Shown here in pieces: positions 51,858 to 60,635 of a DNA stretch of 64,000 nucleotides (the stretch's first letter is position 1; the number at the start of each line of letters is the position of its first letter). This DNA comes from CAYVTZ01 sp964454685 (GTDB taxonomy: Bacteria > Bacillota > Clostridia > Christensenellales > Christensenellaceae). The stretch covers positions 1 through 64,000 of the forward strand of contig CAYVTZ010000011.1 of assembly GCA_964454685.1 (NCBI GenBank), given 5' to 3'. The notes below the pieces were generated by a model, which did not search any database, was not told where the DNA came from, and saw only the letters and a program-made list of their open reading frames with translations. The position numbers were made by a program, and so were the translations under genes.

Positions 51858-51872
51858 TGTATACGTTTACAT
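51858..51872. promoter_or_regulatory. LacI-family operator 2
   Basis: TGTATACGTTTACAT differs from operator 1 by one base and lies 79 bases further on, just before the lacI-type gene. Paired sites suggest cooperative binding or looping. Confidence 0.75.
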
Positions 51873-51899
51873 TACAGTCGTATGGCAGTTGGAGGTATT

Positions 51900-52925
51900 A
51901 TGAATCAACGGGACATTGCGAAACTTGCAGGGGTTTCCACCGCAACTATTTCGAGAGTCATCAACAACAGTGATCAGATTGCACCGGAAACGCTGGCGAA
52001 AGTCAAGGATGTGATTGCAGAGTATGGATATGTGCCCAATGCGGTAGCAAGAAATTTAAAAACAGCTTCGACCAAGACAATCGGATATGTTGTTCCGGAC
52101 ATCCGAAACCCATTTTTTACATCAATGCTTGCCGGGTTTGAAGAAATGTGTTATGCGAAGGGATATGATATCGTTTTTGCAAATACAGATGAAAACCTGG
52201 ATAAAGAAGAAAAGGTCTTAAAAAAGCTGTTAGGCTTTCGTGTAGACGGATTACTGGCAGTGTTTGTAGACACAGAGTCGCCGGAGATCAGACAGTATGT
52301 CAACATGAATACACCCATCGTGTATATTGACCGCAAGCCGATCCAGGCAGCAAAGCTGGAGCACGACACCATATTGATTGATAATTTTGACGGAATGTTT
52401 CAAATTGTGAAGCATCTGGTGGAACTGGGACATAAAGACATTGCGATTCTATACGGGACACAGGGCATTACCCCCGGAAACGAACGCCTGGAAGGATTTT
52501 ATCAGGCGATGGAGCACTTCAAAGTTCAGGTAAACCCTGAATACGTGGTTCCGGGGAAGTTTAACGAGGAAGGCTCCTATCAGGCGATTGAACAGCTTTT
52601 GGCACTAAAAAAGCGCCCAAGCGCAGTGATTGCCACCAACAACTTGTCTACCATGGGCGCATATCGAGCGCTCATCGATCATAAAATCAAAATAGGCGAT
52701 GAGATATCGCTGGTGGGATTCGATGATTTTCCCTTTGCGGCACACCTGAATCCACCCATCACAGTGCTCAAGCGGCCAACCACAGAGGTGGGACGTATAG
52801 CGGCAGAACTGTTGCTGAAACGGATTGAGCAAGCGAATGAAGAGACTAATCCGGTCGAGCTCAGGCTGCCAACCGCACTATGTGTCAGACAGTCAACAAA
52901 TCCGCCCAGAAAAGGCAAAGAATAA
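51900..52925 (+). CDS. LacI/GalR-family transcription regulator
   Basis: This 341-residue regulator has an N-terminal LacI helix-turn-helix (QRDIAKLAGVSTATISRVIN, residues 3-22) and a hinge helix (PNAVARNLKTASTKTIGYVV). A periplasmic-binding-like effector domain follows, with ISLVGFDDFPFA. It almost certainly binds the two operators at 51779 and 51858. GGAGG four bases upstream supports ATG 51900 over the in-frame ATG at 51882. It is the first gene of operon 4. Confidence 0.92.
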   Translation: MNQRDIAKLAGVSTATISRVINNSDQIAPETLAKVKDVIAEYGYVPNAVARNLKTASTKTIGYVVPDIRNPFFTSMLAGFEEMCYAKGYDIVFANTDENLDKEEKVLKKLLGFRVDGLLAVFVDTESPEIRQYVNMNTPIVYIDRKPIQAAKLEHDTILIDNFDGMFQIVKHLVELGHKDIAILYGTQGITPGNERLEGFYQAMEHFKVQVNPEYVVPGKFNEEGSYQAIEQLLALKKRPSAVIATNNLSTMGAYRALIDHKIKIGDEISLVGFDDFPFAAHLNPPITVLKRPTTEVGRIAAELLLKRIEQANEETNPVELRLPTALCVRQSTNPPRKGKE

Positions 52926-52949
52926 AACAAAAATCGGAGGATAGCAAAC

Positions 52950-54101
52950 ATGAGCAGAGTAACCAAGACGACGAGGGGATGGGGGTCGCCATCCAGATAT
53001 TACCAAGGACCGAACGAACTGGAAAACATCCGTACTTACACGGAAAAATTCGGCAACAAAGTTTTGGCGATCATCGATCCATATTTCTTTGAGCAGATGT
53101 CCGGTAGATTTGAAAAGATCTATGCGGGTACGGACAATTCGTTTTTGGCGATTCAGTATGCGGTAGAGGTTACGGAAAAGCGGATTCAAGAGATTACGGA
53201 TCAGGTAAAGGATTTTGCACCGCAGGTCGTTTTGGGAATCGGCGGCGGCAAGACGATTGATACGGCGAAGGCAGTAGCGGACAATTACCGTGCAGCGGTG
53301 ATCATTGTTCCTACGGCGGTTTCTACGGATGCGCCTACAATCGCGCTTTCGGTCATCTATACTGAGGATGGCGAGCATGTTGGCGCGCGGCATTACGCGA
53401 AAAATCCTGATGTGGTGCTGGTGGACAGCAAAATCATTGCGGATGCGCCGGTACGCTTTCTGGTTGCCGGAATGGGCGATGCGCTGTCCACTGTGTTTGA
53501 AGCGCGTGCCAATGCACAGTCCGACAGCACGAACTATGTGGATGCCAAAAATGGCGGATTCCGCAGAACCAAGCTGGGCACGATGGTAGCGGAGTATTGC
53601 TACGATATGCTGATCGAGAATGGAGAAAAGGCACTGGCGGCAGCAAAACGTCATGTCATCACGGAGGCGTTGGAAGACATTATCGAAGTGAATGTTTTGA
53701 TGAGCGGGATCGGCGTGGAGAACAATGGTTGTTCCGGTTCGCATTCCATCTGCGAAGGCATTTCCGTTTTACCGGAAGATGCAAAGACCATGCACGGCGA
53801 AAAAGTGGGCTTTGGCGTTCTGTGCCAGCTTGCCGTGGAAAATGCGCCGCAGGAACTGATGGATGAGGTGCTTTCCTTCTGTGCGACGGTTGGTCTGCCG
53901 ATCACGTTGCAGGATTTGTACATTGAAAGCACACCCGGAAACATTGAAGCGATTGCAAAGCACTCCATGAAATCGTATTGGGATACAGAACCTTTCTATG
54001 TAGATGAAAAAACGATCGCTGCCGCCATTCAGGCAGTGGATGAGATGGGAACAGAATACCGCAACCGGTACGGTATTGAAGCGGCATATACAAGGCGTTA
54101 G
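52950..54101 (+). CDS. Glycerol-dehydrogenase-like iron/zinc alcohol dehydrogenase
   Basis: This 383-residue GldA-type dehydrogenase has an NAD-binding segment LGIGGGKTIDTAKAVADN and PTAVSTDAPTIALSVIY. Metal ligands are D in GMGDALSTVFE, H in GCSGSHSICEG and H in TMHGEKVG. It would oxidise a polyol or reduce a ketose in operon 4. Length is near GldA (about 370). Known members act on glycerol, 1,2-diols and sugar-acid derivatives, so the substrate is open. A GGAG site lies about ten bases before ATG 52950. Confidence 0.88.
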   Translation: MSRVTKTTRGWGSPSRYYQGPNELENIRTYTEKFGNKVLAIIDPYFFEQMSGRFEKIYAGTDNSFLAIQYAVEVTEKRIQEITDQVKDFAPQVVLGIGGGKTIDTAKAVADNYRAAVIIVPTAVSTDAPTIALSVIYTEDGEHVGARHYAKNPDVVLVDSKIIADAPVRFLVAGMGDALSTVFEARANAQSDSTNYVDAKNGGFRRTKLGTMVAEYCYDMLIENGEKALAAAKRHVITEALEDIIEVNVLMSGIGVENNGCSGSHSICEGISVLPEDAKTMHGEKVGFGVLCQLAVENAPQELMDEVLSFCATVGLPITLQDLYIESTPGNIEAIAKHSMKSYWDTEPFYVDEKTIAAAIQAVDEMGTEYRNRYGIEAAYTRR

Positions 54102-54113
54102 GAGGAAATGAAA

Positions 54114-55172
54114 ATGAACGGAACAATGAGAACATTGGTTGTAGACGCGAATGGCAAGCTCAGTGTAGAGCAATGCCCGATTCCGGATTACAACGAGAAT
54201 CAAGCGCTGGTAAAGACCATCAGCTGCGGCGTATGCAACGGTACAGATGGCAAGCTGATTCACGGCACATTCAAGGGGTTTACAAAAGATATGTATCCCG
54301 TAATGCTCGGTCATGAAGCGGTTGGTCGCGTAATCGAAGTGGGCGCGAACGTAACCTCTTACAAAATCGGAGACATCGTGCTGTTGCCGTTTGCAGGTCC
54401 GCTGGGCGGATTTGAATGCGGTTGGGGTTCCTATTCTGAATATGGCGTTGTATGCGATCCGCAGGCGTTTATCAACAGCGGCGTTGCACCGCAATCCAAG
54501 GATTTCCCGGAATGTGCGTGGGCACAAACGGTTGTGGATCCGGCGATTGACCCCGTAAAAGCGGCGATGATCATTACGCTGCGCGAGGTGCTGAGTTCCA
54601 TCAAGCGGTTTGGTATCAAAGAGAACGACAAAGTGGTGGTGTTCGGATGTGGTCCGGTAGGCTTGACCTTCATTCGCTTCCTGCACCTGATGGGCGTTAA
54701 GACCATCGTAGCGGTGGATGTGGTAGAAGAAAAGCTGGAAGATGCAAAAAAGAAGGGCGCAAACTACGTGCTGAGCGGAAAAGATGCACAGCTTGAGCAG
54801 AAAATCAGAGAGATTTATCCGGATGGCGCGGACTATGTTCTGGATGCGGTCGGTGTGTTGCAGATCATCAACCAGGCATTGCCGCTGGTACGTGATGGCG
54901 GGAAAGTCTGCTGCTATGGCATTGCAGGCGAAATGCACTATGACATCGATTGGTCGCGCGCGCCGTACAACTGGCAGCTGCACTTTCAACAATTCCCCTC
55001 TAAACTTGAGGAAGGCGAAGCGGACACACAGGTGTGTGCATGGGTGAAGGATGGCATCCTGAATTTGGATGACTACATCTCCGACATCTATTCGTTTGAC
55101 AATATTTTGGACGCATTTGCGAAGCTGGAACGCAAGGAAATCGCAAAGAAGTGCATCATCCGCTACGAGTAA
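54114..55172 (+). CDS. Zinc MDR dehydrogenase without structural zinc lobe
   Basis: This 352-residue medium-chain dehydrogenase has catalytic zinc ligands C41 (SCGVCNGTDG), H67 and E68 (LGHEAVG). The Rossmann motif is VFGCGPVGLTF. The four-cysteine structural zinc loop of the enzymes at 9610 and 10637 is missing. The region instead reads LPFAGPLGGFECGWG, resembling sugar/sorbitol dehydrogenase variants. GGAGG eight bases before ATG 54114 decides the start over 54108. It probably interconverts a polyol and ketose with the GldA-like enzyme. Confidence 0.83.
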   Translation: MNGTMRTLVVDANGKLSVEQCPIPDYNENQALVKTISCGVCNGTDGKLIHGTFKGFTKDMYPVMLGHEAVGRVIEVGANVTSYKIGDIVLLPFAGPLGGFECGWGSYSEYGVVCDPQAFINSGVAPQSKDFPECAWAQTVVDPAIDPVKAAMIITLREVLSSIKRFGIKENDKVVVFGCGPVGLTFIRFLHLMGVKTIVAVDVVEEKLEDAKKKGANYVLSGKDAQLEQKIREIYPDGADYVLDAVGVLQIINQALPLVRDGGKVCCYGIAGEMHYDIDWSRAPYNWQLHFQQFPSKLEEGEADTQVCAWVKDGILNLDDYISDIYSFDNILDAFAKLERKEIAKKCIIRYE

Positions 55173-55192
55173 AAAAACGTGAGGAGATCATT

Positions 55193-56629
55193 ATGAAACT
55201 GAAGATCGGATTGATCGGTGCGATTCACCCGAATATGCCGGGCGATGATACCGGAATCTATCTGCAAATCATTCGGGATTTGCAGGCCATGCAGGAGCAG
55301 TATGGCTATGAGCTTGCATTTGTTCCGGAGCCGATGCGCAGCGAGGAAGACGCGCGGCGTGCGGTTGCGACGATGAACGAGGAAGCAGTAGACTTCACCA
55401 TGCTGATTACGCCTAGCTTGGGCTACGGCAGGGTCATGATCCCGATGGTCAAGCTACAATCACGGCTGGGCTTGTGGTCATTGCCGGAACCAACGCAAAG
55501 CGGCGTGCTGCAACTGAACTCCTTCTGCGGCTTGAACATGTTTTCCGCAATCATTGACAAATATTGGAAGCATGAGGATATTCCGCTCAAGTGGTTTTAC
55601 GGTTATCCGCAGAGCAAGATGTTTCAGGAACGGTTTGCAATCACGCTCAAGGCGCTTGCGGGAATCAAAGCGATTGAAACAGCCCGCATCGGCGTAGTGG
55701 GAGATGTTGCGGATGGATTTGAAAATTTCATCTTCGACGAGCGCAAGCTGATGAGCAAATTTGGCTCTTATGTCTACACAAGGCACAGTGTTCCAGACAT
55801 CGTGAAAATGGCAAAATCCTTGTCTGACCAAGATGTATACGAATACATGAACGAACTGCTAGAGGAAGGGCAGCCTTCCGCGCGGATGGAATCGGAGCAC
55901 ATGCAACGTTTTTGCCGCGTCACGCTCGCGCTGGAACGATTTGCGCAGGAGCATGGATATAATGCGCTTGCGGTCAACTGCTGGCCGACCTTTCAGGAAT
56001 ACTACGATATTTCTGTTTGCGGCGCTATGTCCCATCTAAATGAGAAGGGAATCGTAACAACCTGCGAGGCAGATGTGCATGCAGCGCTGGATATGCTGAT
56101 GCTCAATGCAATCAGCGGAGGAAAGGCAGCACTGATGGATTTGGTTTCCATTGACGACACCGATCATTCCGTGAATTTGTGGCACTGCGGCCCCGCTCCC
56201 AAATGCTTTGCGGGTGAAAAGGGCTTAACGTGGGACAACCACTTCAATATTGGTTGCTACTGCGAAGAAAAATGGGTGGGAAAAGGCGTTGTTGCCGATT
56301 TGGCATTCAAACCCGGCAAGCTGACCATCGCAAGAACCTCCACATCCTTTGACGATATGTTTGTCATGACGGGCGAAGTGCTGAACAAAGCTGGGTACGA
56401 GGGTTCTTCCGGCTGGATGGGCAAACTGAGCATCGGAGGCGAATCAATCGACGCTCCCACGTTCATTGAAACATTGATTGATAATCGGATCGACCATCAT
56501 TTCCCGGTGGTCTATGGCGACTATACCAATGAACTCAACGAAGTAGCGGCATGGTTGAAGCTGGGCATGGCGAAGCCGATCCCATACGTACCATACATGA
56601 GAAACAAGCCGCAAAAGCCTCTTGTATAG
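55193..56629 (+). CDS. L-fucose/L-arabinose isomerase-family protein
   Basis: This 478-residue protein of the FucI/AraA fold has KIGLIGAIHPNMPGDDTG at the N-terminus and NCWPTFQEYYDISVCGAM in the centre. A conserved TTCEADVHAALDMLML holds the metal-binding Glu and Asp, and FVMTGEVL lies in the C-terminal domain. It would isomerise an aldose to a ketose ahead of the xylulokinase-like enzyme. The sugar is not determined. GAGGAG precedes ATG 55193. It ends 68 bases before the binding-protein gene. Confidence 0.83.
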   Translation: MKLKIGLIGAIHPNMPGDDTGIYLQIIRDLQAMQEQYGYELAFVPEPMRSEEDARRAVATMNEEAVDFTMLITPSLGYGRVMIPMVKLQSRLGLWSLPEPTQSGVLQLNSFCGLNMFSAIIDKYWKHEDIPLKWFYGYPQSKMFQERFAITLKALAGIKAIETARIGVVGDVADGFENFIFDERKLMSKFGSYVYTRHSVPDIVKMAKSLSDQDVYEYMNELLEEGQPSARMESEHMQRFCRVTLALERFAQEHGYNALAVNCWPTFQEYYDISVCGAMSHLNEKGIVTTCEADVHAALDMLMLNAISGGKAALMDLVSIDDTDHSVNLWHCGPAPKCFAGEKGLTWDNHFNIGCYCEEKWVGKGVVADLAFKPGKLTIARTSTSFDDMFVMTGEVLNKAGYEGSSGWMGKLSIGGESIDAPTFIETLIDNRIDHHFPVVYGDYTNELNEVAAWLKLGMAKPIPYVPYMRNKPQKPLV

Positions 56630-56697
56630 AGGCAACCAAATGGAATAAGCGCAACGATGCGTTTATATTATAAAATTATAAAAGGAGGAAGAAACAA

Positions 56698-57918
56698 ATG
56701 AAAAAAATCTCAATTATTCTGGTAGCACTCTTGGCGGTGTTTGCATTTGCAAGCTGCACACCTGCCGCTCAGGCTCCGGCAGCTGAAGCTCCGGCATCAG
56801 AGGCTCCGGCAGCTGAAGCTCCGGCATCAGAGGCCCCGGCAGCTGAAGCTCCCGCAGAGGAACCGGCAGAAGCTGCTGCTCCCGCAGGCGATGTAGACTG
56901 GAAAAACTTCACGATCGATCCGGCGGCTATTCCGCAGGAAGTGAAAGACACCACAGTCTATCTGGCTGCTTCCGTTCGTGGACTGGACAATCCTTACATC
57001 GTAACAATCATCGATGGCATGAACATGTTCGCGGAATATCTGGACAGCATCGGACAAAAATACGAAATCCAAACACTGGATTCCGGTGGATCGAACGATA
57101 AAGAAGTAGACAACATGCGCCAGTTTGCTGCAAAAGCCGGTGGTAATGCAATCGCTTACTCTGACCCGAACGAATCTGCAATCGCTCCCGCACTGGTGGA
57201 AGCAATGGCAGAGTCCGGCGGATATCTGGGTACGGCATGGAACAAACCGGACGACGTTGGTCCCATGGACTACACGCCGAACTGGGTGATCCACACCTCT
57301 CCTGATAACGTGAAAAATTCTGAAATGATCTCAAAAGAGATGTTCGATCAGATGGGCGGAAAAGGCAAAATCTTCGTTGTGGAAGGCATGCTGGGTAACA
57401 CCGCTGCAACCACACGTGCCGAAGGTCTTGAATTGGCACTGGAGCAGTATCCTGACATCGAAGTTGCAGCAAGAGACACCGGAAACTGGGATGCAAAACA
57501 GGCGCTTAACCTGGTGGAAACCTGGTTGAACCAATATCCCGATGTAGGTGGAATCTGGTGCGCAAATGACAACATGGCAGTTGCTGCAATTCAGGCACTT
57601 GACAAAGCCGGACTCAAAGGTAAAGTAAAAGTAGTTGGAATCGACGCTACGCCGGACATGCTGGCAGCAGTGAAAGACGGTTCTGCTACTGCAACGGTTT
57701 CCTCGAATGGATTCCTTCAGGGCGGCCATACGCTGGCAATGTGCTATGCGGTATGGGCAGGTTTGGTAGATCCGGCAGAGCTGCCGGCGGAATATCGTGA
57801 ATTTGCTACACCGGCAATCATGATCACCACTGACAATGTTGACGACTATATCAAAGAGTTCGTGGAAGGCAAACCGCAGCTTGATTTCTCCAAGCCGTGG
57901 TCTGTAAAAGCTGACTAA
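56698..57918 (+). CDS. Sugar-binding lipoprotein of ABC transporter 4
   Basis: This 406-residue lipoprotein has a signal peptide ending FAS-C20. An Ala/Glu/Pro tether with repeated AEAPASEAP units (about 25-62) leads to a Peripla_BP_4 domain (TTVYLAASVRGLDNPYIVTI). GGAGG precedes ATG 56698. It is followed by an extremely stable hairpin and the two-permease importer. Confidence 0.9.
   Translation: MKKISIILVALLAVFAFASCTPAAQAPAAEAPASEAPAAEAPASEAPAAEAPAEEPAEAAAPAGDVDWKNFTIDPAAIPQEVKDTTVYLAASVRGLDNPYIVTIIDGMNMFAEYLDSIGQKYEIQTLDSGGSNDKEVDNMRQFAAKAGGNAIAYSDPNESAIAPALVEAMAESGGYLGTAWNKPDDVGPMDYTPNWVIHTSPDNVKNSEMISKEMFDQMGGKGKIFVVEGMLGNTAATTRAEGLELALEQYPDIEVAARDTGNWDAKQALNLVETWLNQYPDVGGIWCANDNMAVAAIQALDKAGLKGKVKVVGIDATPDMLAAVKDGSATATVSSNGFLQGGHTLAMCYAVWAGLVDPAELPAEYREFATPAIMITTDNVDDYIKEFVEGKPQLDFSKPWSVKAD
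56772..56831 (+). repeat. Perfect 30-base tandem repeat in the lipoprotein tether
   Basis: Two identical 30-base units (56772-56801 and 56802-56831), with a third partial copy after them, code for the AEAPASEAP tether. Perfect identity suggests recent slippage, so tether length may vary between strains. Confidence 0.85.
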
Positions 57919-57930
57919 TTACATCCAACC

Positions 57931-57963
57931 TTGATGCAGGGGGATTCATTCCCCTTGCATCAA
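57931..57963 (+). terminator. Strong intercistronic hairpin after the binding-protein gene
   Basis: TTGATGCAGGGGGA (57931-57944) pairs with TTCCCCTTGCATCAA (57949-57963), 14 pairs with one G-U and a short loop. An A-run, not a T-run, follows on this strand, so stabilisation or attenuation fits better than termination. Confidence 0.7.
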
Positions 57964-58067
57964 AAAAACAAAGAACTGATTTTTTTACAACGATACAAGA
58001 TTAAAAGGGGAAGTCGTGCATTTTTTTAAATGCTTCATAATAAAACGATCAGAAGGAAGTGAAAAAA

Positions 58068-59084
58068 ATGGCTGTTAATAAAATGAGTATGACGATCGCG
58101 CAAGAGTTTGACTCAAAAATCAGAGCGGAGAACAAAAATGCCAAAATCATGCAAGTCGCGCCATTGTTAGTGCTTGCTGCATTGATTGTATTTTTCACCA
58201 TCGCAAAGGGGTCGGCGTTTGCTTCGGCAGATAACTTTATCGCGATACTGAATCAGATGGCAATGCCGCTGTTGATTGCAATCGGACTTACTTATGTTAT
58301 CCTGCTGGGAAGCATAGATTTGTCTATTGATGGCGTAGTGGGTATGTCAGCCGCGTTCATGTCTTTGCTGGTTTTGAACAATAAGAACGCAAACAATCTG
58401 GGATTCCTGGGCATTATCATTGCGATTGGGCTTTGCGTTGGCGTGGGATTTGTGATTGGTCTGATTCATGTGAAGTTAAAAATTCCATCCTTTATGGTGT
58501 CCTTCAGCTTTATGTACATTACGATGGGGCTTGCGATGCTTTCCTACGAGGGCATTCCGGCAACCATCACAGATCCGATCTTGGTGGAGATCCCCAAAAC
58601 ATCGCTGATTGGGATTCCCGTGATTACATGGGTCTCGCTGGCGATGCTGGTGGTGGCATACATCATTCAAGAAAAAACTGCGTTTGGGCGTCATATCTAT
58701 GCAGTTGGTACGGCGGAAAACATTCCGCGTATGGCGGGCGTGAACGTGGATCGCGTGAAGGTGATGGTGTTCATGTTTGCAGCGCTTTGCTACGGGATTG
58801 CCGGTGTGCTGGGCGGCATTCGCCTGGGACAAGGTCAGATGCAGATTGGCACGGGAACGATGTTCCCTGCGCAGGCGGCAGTGGTGGTCGGCGGCACAGC
58901 ACTTTCCGGTGGTAAGGGCGGTGTGCTGAACACGCTGGTTGGTGTTATCATCATGACAGTACTGGAAAACGGATTGGTGCTGATGGGCGTGAGTCCTTAC
59001 ATCAAGACGGGAATTCAGGGTGCAATTATCATCATCGCAGTTGCACTGACTGTTTCACGCTCAAACAAGCAGATTTGCAAATAA
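58068..59084 (+). CDS. Sugar ABC permease 1 of transporter 4
   Basis: This 338-residue RbsC-family permease has ILLGSIDLSIDGVVG as hallmark (Asp for the usual Gly after the second Ser-Ile) and VVVGGTALSGGKGGVLNT near the C-terminus. ATG 58068 is preferred over GTG 58059 because AAGGAA lies nine bases upstream. A second permease is encoded after the ATPase. Confidence 0.88.
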   Translation: MAVNKMSMTIAQEFDSKIRAENKNAKIMQVAPLLVLAALIVFFTIAKGSAFASADNFIAILNQMAMPLLIAIGLTYVILLGSIDLSIDGVVGMSAAFMSLLVLNNKNANNLGFLGIIIAIGLCVGVGFVIGLIHVKLKIPSFMVSFSFMYITMGLAMLSYEGIPATITDPILVEIPKTSLIGIPVITWVSLAMLVVAYIIQEKTAFGRHIYAVGTAENIPRMAGVNVDRVKVMVFMFAALCYGIAGVLGGIRLGQGQMQIGTGTMFPAQAAVVVGGTALSGGKGGVLNTLVGVIIMTVLENGLVLMGVSPYIKTGIQGAIIIIAVALTVSRSNKQICK

Positions 59085-59097
59085 GGGGGGCGCGAAT

Positions 59098-60621
59098 ATG
59101 GAACGTAATTTATTATTTAGCGCAAAAGGAATCACAAAGTCGTTTGCGGGAACGCAGGCGCTCAAGGGCGTAGATCTGGATGTGCGCGAGGGAGAAGTGG
59201 TCGGGCTGATTGGTGAGAACGGCGCCGGCAAATCTACTTTTTTGAAAATCATCATCGGTGTCCAACCGCAAAATGAAGGCGAAATGTTTGTGAGTGGGAA
59301 ACCGTTTTTACCAAAGACGCCCAAGGAGGCGAACGCTGCAGGGATCGGCATGGTGTTTCAGGAGCAATCGCTGATTGTGACGCTTTCAGTAGGACAGAAC
59401 ATCTTCTTTGGCAGAGAAGGGATGTTTGGAAAAGGACTCATCAATTATAAAAAAATGTATCAGGCATCGGATGCGGCGTTAAGGGACATCGGTTGCGAAA
59501 GCATCAGTTCGCGCAAGAAGGTGATTGACCTCAACTTTGCAACGCGGCAAATGGTGGAAATCGCAAAGGTTGTGAATGTGATTAAATCTTCCGGAGCAGA
59601 AAAGTGCCTGATCCTTCTGGACGAGCCGACATCGGTGCTGAATGAAGAAGAAGTGAAGCAGCTTTTTGAGCAGATTCGCATTTTGACCAAGCAAGGGCAT
59701 GGCGTGATTTTCGTATCACACCGTTTGGACGAGGTTCTGGAAATCTCGGATCGTGTCTATGTATATAAAGACGGCGAAAACGCCGGAAATATGGACGTAG
59801 CCGAAGCCACCGAAGCCAAGCTTTATGAGATGATGGTAGGCAGATCAACCACGACAGAGTACTATAAGCTGGAATTGCAGCGTAAGCCGGATGAGGAAAC
59901 TGTGCTGGAAGTGAAAGATCTGGGGATGAAGGGCGTATTCAAAGACGTTAGTTTCGAACTCAAGCGCGGCGAGGTCTTAGGGTTTTGCGGTGTGGTCGGT
60001 TCCGGCAAGGAGGATATTTGTTCCATTCTCTGCGGGGATGACAAACCGGATGCCGGGGAGTATTACTTCAAAGGCACGCGTGTCAATTTCAAAGACCCAA
60101 GCCAAGCGCTGTCTGCCGGTATTTTGATGATTCCCAAAGAGCGTTTGGTGGAAGGAATCGTGGATATGCTTTCGGTGGGTGAGAACATTGCGCTTTCCAA
60201 CGAGCGTCAACTGAAAAAAGGCGCATTCCTTTCGCAAAAGAAGTTGAACGATCAGGCGGAGGAATGGATCAAAAAACTGCGGATCAAGACGACGGGCAGA
60301 GATGAGTTGTTGATTCAGCTTTCAGGCGGAAACCAGCAGAAGGTTGTGTTTGCTCGCGCGATTGCCAGTAAGTGCGATGTTATCATCTTAAACCATCCAA
60401 CACGTGGCGTGGATGTCGGCGCAAAAGAAGAAATCTATACGCTGATTCGTGAGTTGGTGAATCAAAATAAATCGGTTATTTTGCTGGGTGATACACTGGA
60501 TGAGTGCATCGGCATGTCTAATCGGGTCATCATCATGAAAGATGGTCTGATGACAGGAGAATTCTCTGCTGAGGTCGACGGCAAGCCGACACAAGTTGAC
60601 ATCGTCAGCTTGATGATGTAA
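59098..60621 (+). CDS. Sugar ABC transporter ATPase (RbsA-like)
   Basis: This 507-residue double ATPase has domain 1 with GENGAGKST, a NFATRQMVEIAK signature region, and LLDEPTSVLN and SHRLDEV motifs. Domain 2 unusually keeps a lysine in its P-loop (GVVGSGKED), but Walker B is ILNHPTRGVDVG in place of DEPTRG. The catalytic acid there is lost. It lies between the two permease genes of transporter 4. AGGGGGG lies nine bases before ATG 59098. Confidence 0.92.
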   Translation: MERNLLFSAKGITKSFAGTQALKGVDLDVREGEVVGLIGENGAGKSTFLKIIIGVQPQNEGEMFVSGKPFLPKTPKEANAAGIGMVFQEQSLIVTLSVGQNIFFGREGMFGKGLINYKKMYQASDAALRDIGCESISSRKKVIDLNFATRQMVEIAKVVNVIKSSGAEKCLILLDEPTSVLNEEEVKQLFEQIRILTKQGHGVIFVSHRLDEVLEISDRVYVYKDGENAGNMDVAEATEAKLYEMMVGRSTTTEYYKLELQRKPDEETVLEVKDLGMKGVFKDVSFELKRGEVLGFCGVVGSGKEDICSILCGDDKPDAGEYYFKGTRVNFKDPSQALSAGILMIPKERLVEGIVDMLSVGENIALSNERQLKKGAFLSQKKLNDQAEEWIKKLRIKTTGRDELLIQLSGGNQQKVVFARAIASKCDVIILNHPTRGVDVGAKEEIYTLIRELVNQNKSVILLGDTLDECIGMSNRVIIMKDGLMTGEFSAEVDGKPTQVDIVSLMM

Positions 60622-60635
60622 GGGAGGGTATCAAG

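Noticed and set aside
53769..54992. 407-codon open frame on the minus strand
   Set aside because: It lies fully opposite two well-supported genes (GldA-like and MDR dehydrogenases), has no ribosome binding site and a composition like other antisense frames here.
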